Positions 41,964 through 49,278 of a stretch of 49,278 nucleotides of DNA are shown here, piece by piece (position 1 is the stretch's first letter; each line of letters opens with the position of its first letter). The translations under genes were made by a program, and so were the position numbers. Below the pieces are notes generated by a model. That model searched no databases. It was given only the letters and a program-made list of their open reading frames with translations, and was not told the origin of the DNA. Source of the DNA: CAZUCE01 sp964619265 (GTDB lineage: Bacteria; Planctomycetota; UBA1135; GCA-002686595); NCBI GenBank assembly GCA_964619265.1, contig CAZUCE010000032.1, forward strand, positions 1 through 49,278, in the 5' to 3' direction.

Positions 41964-43463
41964 ATGACTCCCAGAACCCACCCCCCCCAGCCTTCGGACA
42001 GGACCCACGGATCCGCCCTGCCCGCCTTCGCAGCTGCGCTGCTTTGCCTTGGCTGCGCCCCGAGCGAGCCCGAAGTGCCCGAGGCCGAGCCACCGAACCT
42101 CCTGCTCGTTTCCTTGGACACCTTGCGGGCCGACCGCGTGGGGGCCTACGGCTACGACCGCGAGACCACGCCGTTCCTCGATTCGCTCGCCGAAGAGGGA
42201 ATCGTGCTCGAGCATGTGACCGCGCCTTCCTCCCGGACGGCGTCCTCCCACATGTCGATGTTTAGCGGGCTCCGTCCCGGTTCCCATGGCGTGATCAACT
42301 ACGTGAACGAGGAGGGTGTCGCCGCAGCCAAGAACCTGCCGCTGCTTGGCGAGCTGCTCGAAGACGCAGGGTTCACCAACGCGGGTTTCACCGGCGGTGG
42401 CATGATGCGCGGCGAACTAGGATTCTCGCGCGGGTTCGAAATTTATGATCACGCCGGTGGGGGTGCTCAGCCTGTCTTCGAACGCGCCGAAACCTGGTTG
42501 CGCAATCGCAACGCAAACGACTTGCCGTTCTTCTTGTTCGTGCACACCTATGAGATTCACGATCCGTATACGCCGCCGCTGAAGTGGCAAGACCGCTTCG
42601 CGCCGAACTACAAAGGCAAGATGAACCGCGGCGGGAAGATCGCGATCCCGGGTGACCAGAAGAGCGCCGCCGAGCACCGAGACCTATTCGCCGACGAGCG
42701 CAAGCGATTCTGGAACGGATTCGATGCGAGCAGACCTTCCGACCTTCAACACGTATCGAACCTCTACGACGCCGGCGTGGCATACACCGACGATCTCTTG
42801 GGGCAGTTTTACGGTGTGGTCGAAGAACTGGGTCTCGAGGAGAACCTGTTGACAGCCGTCATTTCCGATCACGGCGAAGCGTTCATGGACCACGGGTACA
42901 TCAGTCACCGCACCATCCACCAGGAAATCCTCGAGGTGCCCTTCCTGTTCCGCCTGCCCGGCGCCGAGCACGCGGGACGGCGAGTCGAGCGCCACGTGGA
43001 AGGCATCGATCTGTTCCCCTCGTTGCTCGAACTGCTCGGCGTTCCCGTGCCCGAGCACGTCCAGGGCCGATCGTTCGTCCCCGATCTGTCCGGGACCGGC
43101 CTGGAGCCCTCCGAACCCTGGGCGGAGCTTGCCAGCCCCGGATCCGACATGGCGGCACTCCGCCGGGACGATTGGAAGCTGATCGCGTTCCCCAGTCGCG
43201 ACGAGAGCGGAGCCCTGTTCGATCTAGCGAGCGACCCGCGTGAAAAGCGCAATCGTATTCAGGAAGAACCGGAACTCGCCGAAGGGCTTCGCGAGGACAT
43301 GAAGCGCATCGCCGAGGAGAATCTAGCTCTTTTGAATCGCTTCACGCCGCGGGCGATTCGGCTCGACGAGCAGGGTTTGCTCGAACTGCAACTGCTCGGT
43401 TACGCGGAGGAAATTCCTGAGCCGACCCCCGAGGGATCCAGCGAAGCGAAAGCCCAAGATTGA
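41964..43463 (+). CDS. Sulfatase-like lipoprotein at the end of the isc operon
   Basis: The predicted product is 499 residues from the ATG at 41964. A strong GGGAGGT directly abuts the ATG, an unusually short spacing. A signal peptide ends at Cys31 (LLCLGC). The domain begins LLLVSLDTLRADRVGAYGYD. The nucleophile segment reads RTASSHMSMFSG, with Thr92 and His96 in place of the Cys and Arg of FGly sulfatases. VISDHGEAFMDHGYISH carries metal ligands. The end contains LQLLGYAEE followed by an acidic tail. It should act outside the membrane. Why it sits behind hscA, only 13 bases away, is unclear. Confidence 0.88.
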   Translation: MTPRTHPPQPSDRTHGSALPAFAAALLCLGCAPSEPEVPEAEPPNLLLVSLDTLRADRVGAYGYDRETTPFLDSLAEEGIVLEHVTAPSSRTASSHMSMFSGLRPGSHGVINYVNEEGVAAAKNLPLLGELLEDAGFTNAGFTGGGMMRGELGFSRGFEIYDHAGGGAQPVFERAETWLRNRNANDLPFFLFVHTYEIHDPYTPPLKWQDRFAPNYKGKMNRGGKIAIPGDQKSAAEHRDLFADERKRFWNGFDASRPSDLQHVSNLYDAGVAYTDDLLGQFYGVVEELGLEENLLTAVISDHGEAFMDHGYISHRTIHQEILEVPFLFRLPGAEHAGRRVERHVEGIDLFPSLLELLGVPVPEHVQGRSFVPDLSGTGLEPSEPWAELASPGSDMAALRRDDWKLIAFPSRDESGALFDLASDPREKRNRIQEEPELAEGLREDMKRIAEENLALLNRFTPRAIRLDEQGLLELQLLGYAEEIPEPTPEGSSEAKAQD

Positions 43464-43679
43464 CGCAAACGGGCAAGTCCCGCGCGGTGGCAACAAAGAT
43501 CAGGGCTAGCCTGGAGTCTCCCGAGTGCTCGTGAGCGAGACGTCTGTGCCGTGATTGGGCTTTTGGGATGACGAGGGTCGGGGCGGGTAGGCGACCCGAG
43601 CCGGCAGCCTCGCATAGTGGGGGGTCTGCGGTTGCCAGAGTGAGCTACCGCGGAATTCTTCCCCCCCTTCAAGAATCCC

Positions 43680-46454
43680 ATGCGCTCGAATTCGAAATTC
43701 TCCCCTGTTTGGTTCCTGGCCCTCGGCCTGGTCGCCTGCAGCAGCGGAAGCGACGACCCTCCGGTTGTCCCGGTCAATGCCAGTCTCCAAACCCTCTCCG
43801 GCGAGATCTCCGGCCCCGGTGGCCTACCGCTCGCCGGAGCCACCGTTCGCTTTGAGGGAGTCGAAACCACCACCAGCCTAACCGGTGCGTTCATCCTGCC
43901 CGGCATCGGCGCAGTCCCGGTAGGCGCTCGGCAGGTCGAGATCGACGGCACGACGGCAACCACCCCCGGCACGTATCCAGAGTTGGAGATCCTCGTAGAC
44001 GTCAGCTCCTCGGACACCGACGTGATCCTCCCCCAGCAGATTGTCCTGCCCAATCTCGCGAGCGTCGACGCCGGCAACCAGCAGGTGACCACCAGCATCA
44101 GCGGAGTCACCGACCAAGCGATCGACCTGGACGGCCCCGCGGGCGACCTTGGGCTCGACGGTCCGGCCGGTACGGTGATCCTGTTGGGGTCGGCGCCCGC
44201 CAGCGGCCCCGTGGACCTCAACGTCACGCCGGTTCCGAACGACGAAGTTCCGATGCCGCTGCCCGGCGGGCTGCAGGCCTCCTCTTTCGTGACCATTCAG
44301 CCTGGCAACGGGCGCTTCACGACGCCAACCGGCGACGGACTCGACGTCCGCCTGCCCAACGGGCTCGGTCTGCCCATCGGGACCGAGGTCGACATCTGGT
44401 CATTCGATCACGATGTCAGCGACTGGGTCAACCGCACGGACGAGACCGGCAACCGCGGCACGGTCGTGGACATCGGCGACGGCAACACGGCGGTTGATGC
44501 GTCCGGCGTGATTACCGAGGGCGGCTGGCACGCCCCGGTCGTCCCAGTCAACGTGGAGTGGGCCACGACCATCTCCGGACGCATCGTCGACGGCACCGGG
44601 ACCCCGGTCACCGACGTTTCGGTGTTCACCGACTTGGGACAGTTCACGCAGACCGAAGTCGATGGCACCTTCAGGCTATTCAGCGTCGCGGCCTACGACT
44701 TGGCCGAGACGGAGATCTGCACGCCCAGGGAAGTGACCGTCACGGCGATGGCCCCCCTTACCCTCGGAGCAACCCTCAACGTGATCACCACGGTTACCGC
44801 GGGCGATGTTGTGCCCGGTGGCGAGACGGCCATGGACGACATCGCGCTGGCGATCCCCGGCACCGGCTGTGTCAGCGGCCAGGTGCTCGGCTTAGCGGAC
44901 GCTTCGGTGGCCGGCGTGACCATCTCTGGGCCGACCAATTTGTTTCTGACCCCCGCAGTCAACGGCAGCTTCTTCGACTGCTCACTCGATCCGGGCAACT
45001 ACACCGCTAGCTACTTCTTCCCAGGAGCAACCACCAGCACCACCACCGAGTTCAGCTTGGCGGCCGGCGAGATTGCGACCGTCGTGATCCAAATGGCCAT
45101 GGGCACCGGCTCGGAGACGATCACGGTCAACGTCGCCCGTCGCGGCGGTGGACCCGCGCCCATGTCGACCCCGGTGGACGGTGCTCTAGTCCTCCTAGCC
45201 GGCGCCGACCTGGGGTCCTCCGAAGGCCTCGTGCAGATGACCAACGAGTTCGGTCAAACGACCTTCGAGAACGTGGATGGCCCCTTCACGGTCACCGCAG
45301 TCGCCGAGTTCTCAAGCGAAGGTTCGTCCCCGGGCACGGTTTTTCGCCAGGCCAGCTCGGTCATCGGGCTCGATCCGACCGGCAACGAGATCGGACTCCT
45401 GTTGAATCTCGGCGGCGCGGACGGTCCCGCGACCCCGCCCGCCGACGCGACCCTGACCGGCACTCTCACCGGCGTTCCGAGCGACTGCACGGTTGACCTG
45501 GTGGTGACCAACCGTGAGTTCGCTGGCAGCCAGCCAACGTTTCAGAACGGAGCCACGGGACAGGCGACCTATGCGATCCCTGTCCCTTCGGGCCAAGCTC
45601 TAGACTTGTTCTTCAGGCTGATCTGCACCACGAGCACAGGCGGCCTCGGCTACGAGCTCGACATGGCGCCATTCGCAAGCGGCGAAACGCGGACCCTCGA
45701 CTTGGACCTGAGCCAAGGCCTGGCGCTGCTCGACCAGGCGGTCAGCGTGGTTCCCAGCGGCGTCGAGTCGCCGGCTATCTCGACCTACGGGGGCGAGCTC
45801 GATCAGACCGAACTGATGGGTGGATTCCAAAACAACATCGTCGTGACAAACGGCTTCTCGAACGAACTTCCCGCCGAAGCCGCGCTGCCCGACCTTGCGG
45901 CTGCGCCTTCAAACCTGTTCGACAATGTCATCGAATTTGAGAACAGCTACGGCGACTCCGGAACTTCGCGGTCCCAAGAAGTTTCCACGCGTCTCACGGC
46001 GACCCCTCCGACCTTGAGCGTCGTGCTGCCAGCCTCGTCGAGTCTCATCTCGCCGAGCCTCCCGGCCCAGTTCATCTCGGGCCAATTCCAGGGCGAGACC
46101 CTCGTGTTTACGGCCCCGGGCGGAACCAACGGGGTCAACCTGTTCCAGATTCGCAACAGCGAAATCAGCCAAGAAAAATCCACGACCGAAGGTAGCCCGC
46201 TCTTGACCGACTGGACGATCTGGGCTGGACCAGCCGTCACCAGCTTGACCATCCCGCCGGCTCCGTCGACCGTACTGCTCCCGAATCTCTACGACGTGGA
46301 ATTCTCCGGAGCCCGGTTCGAGGGCGTCACCAGCACCCTCTCCGGGATATTCAACGAGCAGGTCAACCTGAACATCAATGCCCTGCTGGAGGACTACACC
46401 GTGTTCCGCACCGGCAACGTCGAGTTCCCAATCGAAATCACCCAGGCCCCGTAA
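43680..46454 (+). CDS. Large lipoprotein with carboxypeptidase-regulatory-like beta domains
   Basis: The predicted product is 924 residues from the ATG at 43680. The signal peptide ends at Cys20 (WFLALGLVAC), then comes a Ser/Asp linker. Several segments look like the carboxypeptidase-regulatory-like or SdrD B-type fold: LSGEISGPGGLPLAGATVRF with LTGAFILPGI, and ISGRIVDGTGTPVTDVSVFT with VDGTFRLFSV. The rest is Thr/Val/Gly-rich strand, very poor in Lys. It is probably a cell-surface or periplasmic protein; no enzyme motif was seen. Its stop codon is the first part of the repeat that runs into the assembly gap, so the true end of the gene should be confirmed across the gap. Confidence 0.85.
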   Translation: MRSNSKFSPVWFLALGLVACSSGSDDPPVVPVNASLQTLSGEISGPGGLPLAGATVRFEGVETTTSLTGAFILPGIGAVPVGARQVEIDGTTATTPGTYPELEILVDVSSSDTDVILPQQIVLPNLASVDAGNQQVTTSISGVTDQAIDLDGPAGDLGLDGPAGTVILLGSAPASGPVDLNVTPVPNDEVPMPLPGGLQASSFVTIQPGNGRFTTPTGDGLDVRLPNGLGLPIGTEVDIWSFDHDVSDWVNRTDETGNRGTVVDIGDGNTAVDASGVITEGGWHAPVVPVNVEWATTISGRIVDGTGTPVTDVSVFTDLGQFTQTEVDGTFRLFSVAAYDLAETEICTPREVTVTAMAPLTLGATLNVITTVTAGDVVPGGETAMDDIALAIPGTGCVSGQVLGLADASVAGVTISGPTNLFLTPAVNGSFFDCSLDPGNYTASYFFPGATTSTTTEFSLAAGEIATVVIQMAMGTGSETITVNVARRGGGPAPMSTPVDGALVLLAGADLGSSEGLVQMTNEFGQTTFENVDGPFTVTAVAEFSSEGSSPGTVFRQASSVIGLDPTGNEIGLLLNLGGADGPATPPADATLTGTLTGVPSDCTVDLVVTNREFAGSQPTFQNGATGQATYAIPVPSGQALDLFFRLICTTSTGGLGYELDMAPFASGETRTLDLDLSQGLALLDQAVSVVPSGVESPAISTYGGELDQTELMGGFQNNIVVTNGFSNELPAEAALPDLAAAPSNLFDNVIEFENSYGDSGTSRSQEVSTRLTATPPTLSVVLPASSSLISPSLPAQFISGQFQGETLVFTAPGGTNGVNLFQIRNSEISQEKSTTEGSPLLTDWTIWAGPAVTSLTIPPAPSTVLLPNLYDVEFSGARFEGVTSTLSGIFNEQVNLNINALLEDYTVFRTGNVEFPIEITQAP

Positions 46455-46488
46455 CCGGTAATACGGTGCCAACCGGTAATACGGTGCC
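46453..46488. repeat. Two tandem copies of an 18-base repeat at the gap edge
   Basis: AACCGGTAATACGGTGCC occurs at 46453-46470 and 46471-46488. The first two As belong to the TAA stop of the large lipoprotein gene. ACCG and CGGT within the unit can form a 4-bp stem. Confidence 0.95.
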
Positions 46489-46489
46489 A

Positions 46490-46589
46490 NNNNNNNNNNN
46501 NNNNNNNNNNNNNNNNNNNNNNNNNNNNNNNNNNNNNNNNNNNNNNNNNNNNNNNNNNNNNNNNNNNNNNNNNNNNNNNNNNNNNNNNN
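46490..46589. other. Assembly gap of 100 Ns
   Basis: Exactly 100 unknown bases, a common default scaffold gap size. The real distance between its edges is unknown. No frame that crosses it is trusted. Confidence 0.99.
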
Positions 46590-46603
46590 GCACCGTATTA
46601 CCG
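46590..46603. repeat. Inverted copy of the gap-edge repeat
   Basis: GCACCGTATTACCG is the exact reverse complement of CGGTAATACGGTGC, found at 46456-46469 and 46474-46487 on the other side of the gap. The gap therefore sits between inverted arms. It lies 11 bases before the gpmI stop. Confidence 0.95.
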
Positions 46604-46614
46604 ATCTGGGAGAG

Positions 46615-48150
46615 TCAGCGGATCAAGGACATCCCGTCCATCTGCGCGTGCTTTTCGAGCCCCAGGAATTGCAGGAGCGTCGGCGCCACATCGGCCAGGA
46701 TCCCCATCTCGCGCAATTTTAGGCCGCCGAGGCCGTCGCCGCAGAACACGATCGGAACCGGATTGGTTGTGTGCGCTGTGTGTGGCGAGTCGTGTCCGCC
46801 GTCCCACAACATCTCGGCGTTTCCATGGTCGGCGGTGATCGCCGCCAGCCCGCCCTTGGCTACCACGCGGGGAACGATCTCCGAGAGGCAGTGGTCGACC
46901 GCAGCCACCGCCGCTTCGGCCGCGCTCAAGATTCCGGTGTGTCCGACCATGTCGGCATTCGCAAAGTTGATGATGTAGACATCGGTCTCGCCCTTCTCCA
47001 GATCAGCCAGAAGCTTGGCTGTCACCTCGGGCGCACTCATTTCAGGCTGTAGGTCATAGGTCGCGACCTTCGGACTCGGCACCAGGATTCGCGACTCGCC
47101 GGGCAGCTCGGCCTCCTGGCCGCCTGAAAAAAAGAACGTAACGTGGGCGTACTTTTCGGTTTCGGCGATGCGCGCCTGACGCAGCCCGGCCGCGGAGATC
47201 AACTCCGGGAAGATCCCCGTCAGATGCTCCTTGGGGTACGCGACCCCGAATGGAAAGTCGGATCGATAGCTGGTGAAGGTGGTCAAGACCGGCAGCTCGG
47301 TCTCGGTCCTTGAGAAACCGTCGAACCCGGTCATGCCGATCGCATCACAAATTTGGCGCATGCGGTCCGCGCGATAGTTGAAGCACAGCACCTGGTCCCC
47401 CGCCTCGATTCGACCTTCGTCCGGGCTCCCTACCACGAAGGCCTCGAAGAACTCATCGCCAATGTCACTGGCGTAGGAGCGCCGGGCAGCCTCGACCGCT
47501 GTGTCAACGCGCTCTCCAGTTCCGTGCAGCAGCAAGCGATAGGCCTTTTCCACACGCTCCCAGCGCTTGTCGCGATCCATCGCGAAGTAGCGACCGATGA
47601 CCGACGCGACCCGCCCGACGCCAGCGTCCCGCAGGTCTTGCTCCAGACGCGTTAAGAAGCTCTCCCCCGAACGCGGCGGTGTATCGCGTCCATCCGTGAT
47701 CGCATGGACGAATAGCTGCTCCGAAGGAAAGCCCCGCCGCTTGGCCATTTCGAGCAAGGCGCGAATGTGATCGTCGCTCGAATGGACGCCCCCATCGGAA
47801 ACCAAGCCCAACAGGTGCAGCTTCTTGCCGTCCTTGGCCGCGGAGTCCATCGCACGAGCGATCGCTCCGTTCTCGTAGAAGCCGCCTTTCTCGATGTCCG
47901 CATCGATGCGCGTGATGTCCTGATAGATGACGCGCCCCGCGCCAAGATTCATGTGGCCGACCTCGCTGTTGCCCATCAGGCCCAGGGGCAGACCTACCTC
48001 GCGGCCTGACGCGGATAGCAGCGTGTGGGGGTAGCGCTCCAAGCACTGGTGGAAAAACGGGGCGTGGCCGCGAATCGCGTTGTGCTCGGCTTGGTCGCGA
48101 TGACCCCAGCCGTCGAGGACCAGGAGAAGCAAAGGGCGGCGTCGTTCCAT
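46615..48150 (-). CDS. gpmI: 2,3-bisphosphoglycerate-independent phosphoglycerate mutase
   Basis: The predicted product is 511 residues from the ATG at 48150, the usual length for GpmI. The enzyme interconverts 3- and 2-phosphoglycerate in glycolysis and uses two metal ions. Motifs are LLLLVLDGWGHRDQAEHNAI, the Ser nucleophile Ser62 in LMGNSEVGHMNLGAGR, then VHAITDGRDTPPRSG, CFNYRADRMRQI, NFANADMVGHTG and AITADHGNAE, which supply metal ligands. A longer frame upstream to 48297 overlaps the divergent M48 gene and lacks family sequence. It runs towards the gap and is divergent from the M48 peptidase, with 132 bases between starts. Confidence 0.96.
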   Translation of the reverse strand: MERRRPLLLLVLDGWGHRDQAEHNAIRGHAPFFHQCLERYPHTLLSASGREVGLPLGLMGNSEVGHMNLGAGRVIYQDITRIDADIEKGGFYENGAIARAMDSAAKDGKKLHLLGLVSDGGVHSSDDHIRALLEMAKRRGFPSEQLFVHAITDGRDTPPRSGESFLTRLEQDLRDAGVGRVASVIGRYFAMDRDKRWERVEKAYRLLLHGTGERVDTAVEAARRSYASDIGDEFFEAFVVGSPDEGRIEAGDQVLCFNYRADRMRQICDAIGMTGFDGFSRTETELPVLTTFTSYRSDFPFGVAYPKEHLTGIFPELISAAGLRQARIAETEKYAHVTFFFSGGQEAELPGESRILVPSPKVATYDLQPEMSAPEVTAKLLADLEKGETDVYIINFANADMVGHTGILSAAEAAVAAVDHCLSEIVPRVVAKGGLAAITADHGNAEMLWDGGHDSPHTAHTTNPVPIVFCGDGLGGLKLREMGILADVAPTLLQFLGLEKHAQMDGMSLIR

Positions 48151-48282
48151 AGCGGGGGGGGAGGGCGAGAGCGCTGAAGAGGGAGCTTGGGGGAGGCGGG
48201 CGAGCCTACCCCGGGCACCTCGGGCTCGCACCCGCGGGCCTGAGGACCGATACTGGGCACCCGCCCCGCTCCGAGAATCACC

Positions 48283-49062
48283 ATGCACCGACTCCACTCA
48301 CTGTTCCTCCTCGCGCTCGTTCTACTGACCGGCTGCCACACCTCGCCGATTTCGGGCAAGCGCAGCTTCATTGCGCTCCCTGCCGACCAGGACGTTGCGC
48401 TCGGCGCTGCGTCCTACGAGCAGATCCTCCAGGGAGAGCGGGTCATCAACTCGGGCGCCGAAGAAGCGATGGTTCAGCGGGTCGTCAATCGCTTGGTCGC
48501 CGTAGTCGAACGCGATTCCCTCGAGCCGGCTGAATTCGAGTGGGAAGTAAAGCTGCTGGACAACGATCAGGTCGCCAACGCGTTTTGCCTACCCGGCGGA
48601 AAAATGGCCGTTTACACGGGCATTTTGCCGGTTACCCAGCACGAAACGGGCCTCGCCGTGGTCATGGGCCACGAGATCGCCCACGCCCTGGCCCGTCACG
48701 GCGCGGGACGCCTGAGCCAGCAATACGCGAAGGAATTTGGGATCCAACTGGTCAGCCTCGCGAGCCCTAAAGTTGCTGCCTCGGCTGAATTCCTCAACTA
48801 CGCGACGGAAGTCATGCTGCTCAGACCCAACGGCCGCGCCGATGAGTTGGAAGCCGACGAGATCGGAATGATCCTGATGGCCCGGGCCGGCTACGACCCG
48901 AGTGAAGCGATCGAGTTTTGGGGCCGAATGGCGGCCGGCTCGTCCGGCGCGCCCCCTGAATTCCTCTCGACCCACCCCAGCCACGGGACCCGCGTGGCCG
49001 AGCTGACCGAGCTCCTGCCCCGGGCCATGGCCGAGTTTGAGGCCGCCCGAGGCGGCTTCTAG
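48283..49062 (+). CDS. M48-family metallopeptidase lipoprotein
   Basis: The predicted product is 259 residues from the ATG at 48283. The signal peptide ends in a good lipobox (LLTGC, Cys18). The zinc site is HEIAH at 130-134, and the third ligand is probably Glu188 in DELEADEIG. A conserved NAFCLPGGKMAVYTGIL lies before the zinc motif, as in the BepA/LoiP group of outer-membrane quality-control proteases. No TPR domain follows, so the protein is short. It probably acts in the periplasm on misfolded envelope proteins. It stands alone, divergent from gpmI. Confidence 0.93.
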   Translation: MHRLHSLFLLALVLLTGCHTSPISGKRSFIALPADQDVALGAASYEQILQGERVINSGAEEAMVQRVVNRLVAVVERDSLEPAEFEWEVKLLDNDQVANAFCLPGGKMAVYTGILPVTQHETGLAVVMGHEIAHALARHGAGRLSQQYAKEFGIQLVSLASPKVAASAEFLNYATEVMLLRPNGRADELEADEIGMILMARAGYDPSEAIEFWGRMAAGSSGAPPEFLSTHPSHGTRVAELTELLPRAMAEFEAARGGF

Positions 49063-49088
49063 CCGAGCCGGCCGGAGGCCCGAAAATC

Positions 49089-49107
49089 GCCCTAGGACCT
49101 CCTGGGC
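49089..49107 (+). terminator. Terminator-like hairpin after the M48 gene
   Basis: GCCC and AGGA pair with TCCT and GGGC around a CC loop, with one bulged T, 26 bases after the stop codon. There is no T tract. It resembles the hairpin upstream of iscR (36572-36594). Confidence 0.4.
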
Positions 49108-49278
49108 ACCCCCCAAAGCCCGGAAATCAGTCCGGATCAAGGTACTTGCGGTCCCGGCCCGGAGGTCCGATGAGAGACCTAGGGGTGGGCTTCCCGTATC
49201 CTCTCGCCCTCCCTGGGGCCTGCCCCCCCTCACGGGCCCTCCAGAGGCCCTTCTCGAGCCCCGCCCCGAGCCCCCCGA
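49108..49278. other. GC-rich non-coding tail
   Basis: I see no gene. A short inverted pair AGGTC (49163-49167) and GACCT (49176-49180), a GTATCCTCTC near 49196 like the one before the YbgC-type gene at 33151, and a CGGGCCCTCCAG element at 49233 that resembles the one before iscR are present. It may be the upstream region of a gene beyond the window. Confidence 0.5.

Noticed and set aside
46466..46978. Open frame crossing the N gap
   Set aside because: It reads through 100 unknown bases and lies antisense to gpmI.

Overview
The window is about 49 kb of GC-rich, gene-dense bacterial chromosome with an assembly gap of exactly 100 Ns (46490-46589), so it is probably a draft or metagenome scaffold. 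The gene content suggests Planctomycetota or a close relative: a YdjY-type secreted protein, a GAGHLYLGR-type multipass membrane protein, many lipoproteins, four sulfatase-like lipoproteins, a full Isc system and secreted trypsin-fold proteases with an IPT-like region. This placement is inferred from family recall, not from a tree. I see no phage, insertion sequence, integrase or CRISPR array.

Left part (1-13.5 kb): a secreted protein with eight R[VI]QN[AI]RE repeats, a small lipoprotein with a clear terminator behind it and a small membrane protein run on the + strand. They converge on an eight-gene - strand unit. Read in transcription order it encodes an asparaginase II-family protein, NnrD, a large repeat-rich exported protein, ThyX, a YdjY-type protein, a membrane/coiled-coil protein, myo-inositol-1-phosphate synthase and an M3 oligopeptidase. 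The first five genes are chained by 4-base stop/start overlaps (TTGA, GTGA, ATGA, ATGA). The unit ends in a cluster of tandem hairpins.

Middle (13.5-31.7 kb): a bifunctional-nuclease-family protein, two tandem paralogous secreted serine proteases with identical catalytic-triad numbering, tRNA-Ser(TGA), a - strand sulfatase-like lipoprotein, tRNA-Ser(GCT), a PEGA lipoprotein coupled to MurD, an McsA-like protein followed by ClpC without McsB, two sulfatase-like lipoproteins and DprA.

Right part (31.7-49.3 kb): three - strand membrane-protein genes, a YbgC-type thioesterase, a divergent glycosyltransferase/methyltransferase pair, a small gene that looks frameshifted, a mini zinc-ribbon protein, and the operon iscR-iscS-iscU-iscA-hscB-hscA with a sulfatase-like lipoprotein as its last gene. 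After these come a large lipoprotein, the gap (flanked by inverted copies of a short repeat), phosphoglycerate mutase GpmI and an M48 lipoprotein peptidase.

How they fit together: the isc genes build Fe-S clusters; mcsA-clpC is a protein quality-control unit; NnrD, ThyX, MurD and GpmI are housekeeping metabolism. Much of the rest acts at the cell envelope. The four sulfatase-like proteins all carry Thr where true sulfatases have the Cys that becomes formylglycine, so they are probably not classical sulfatases. I found no obvious new defence or mobile system. The best leads are the repeat protein, the divergent ThyX, the Thr-type sulfatase-like set, the tandem-hairpin operon end and the palindromic repeat at the gap.
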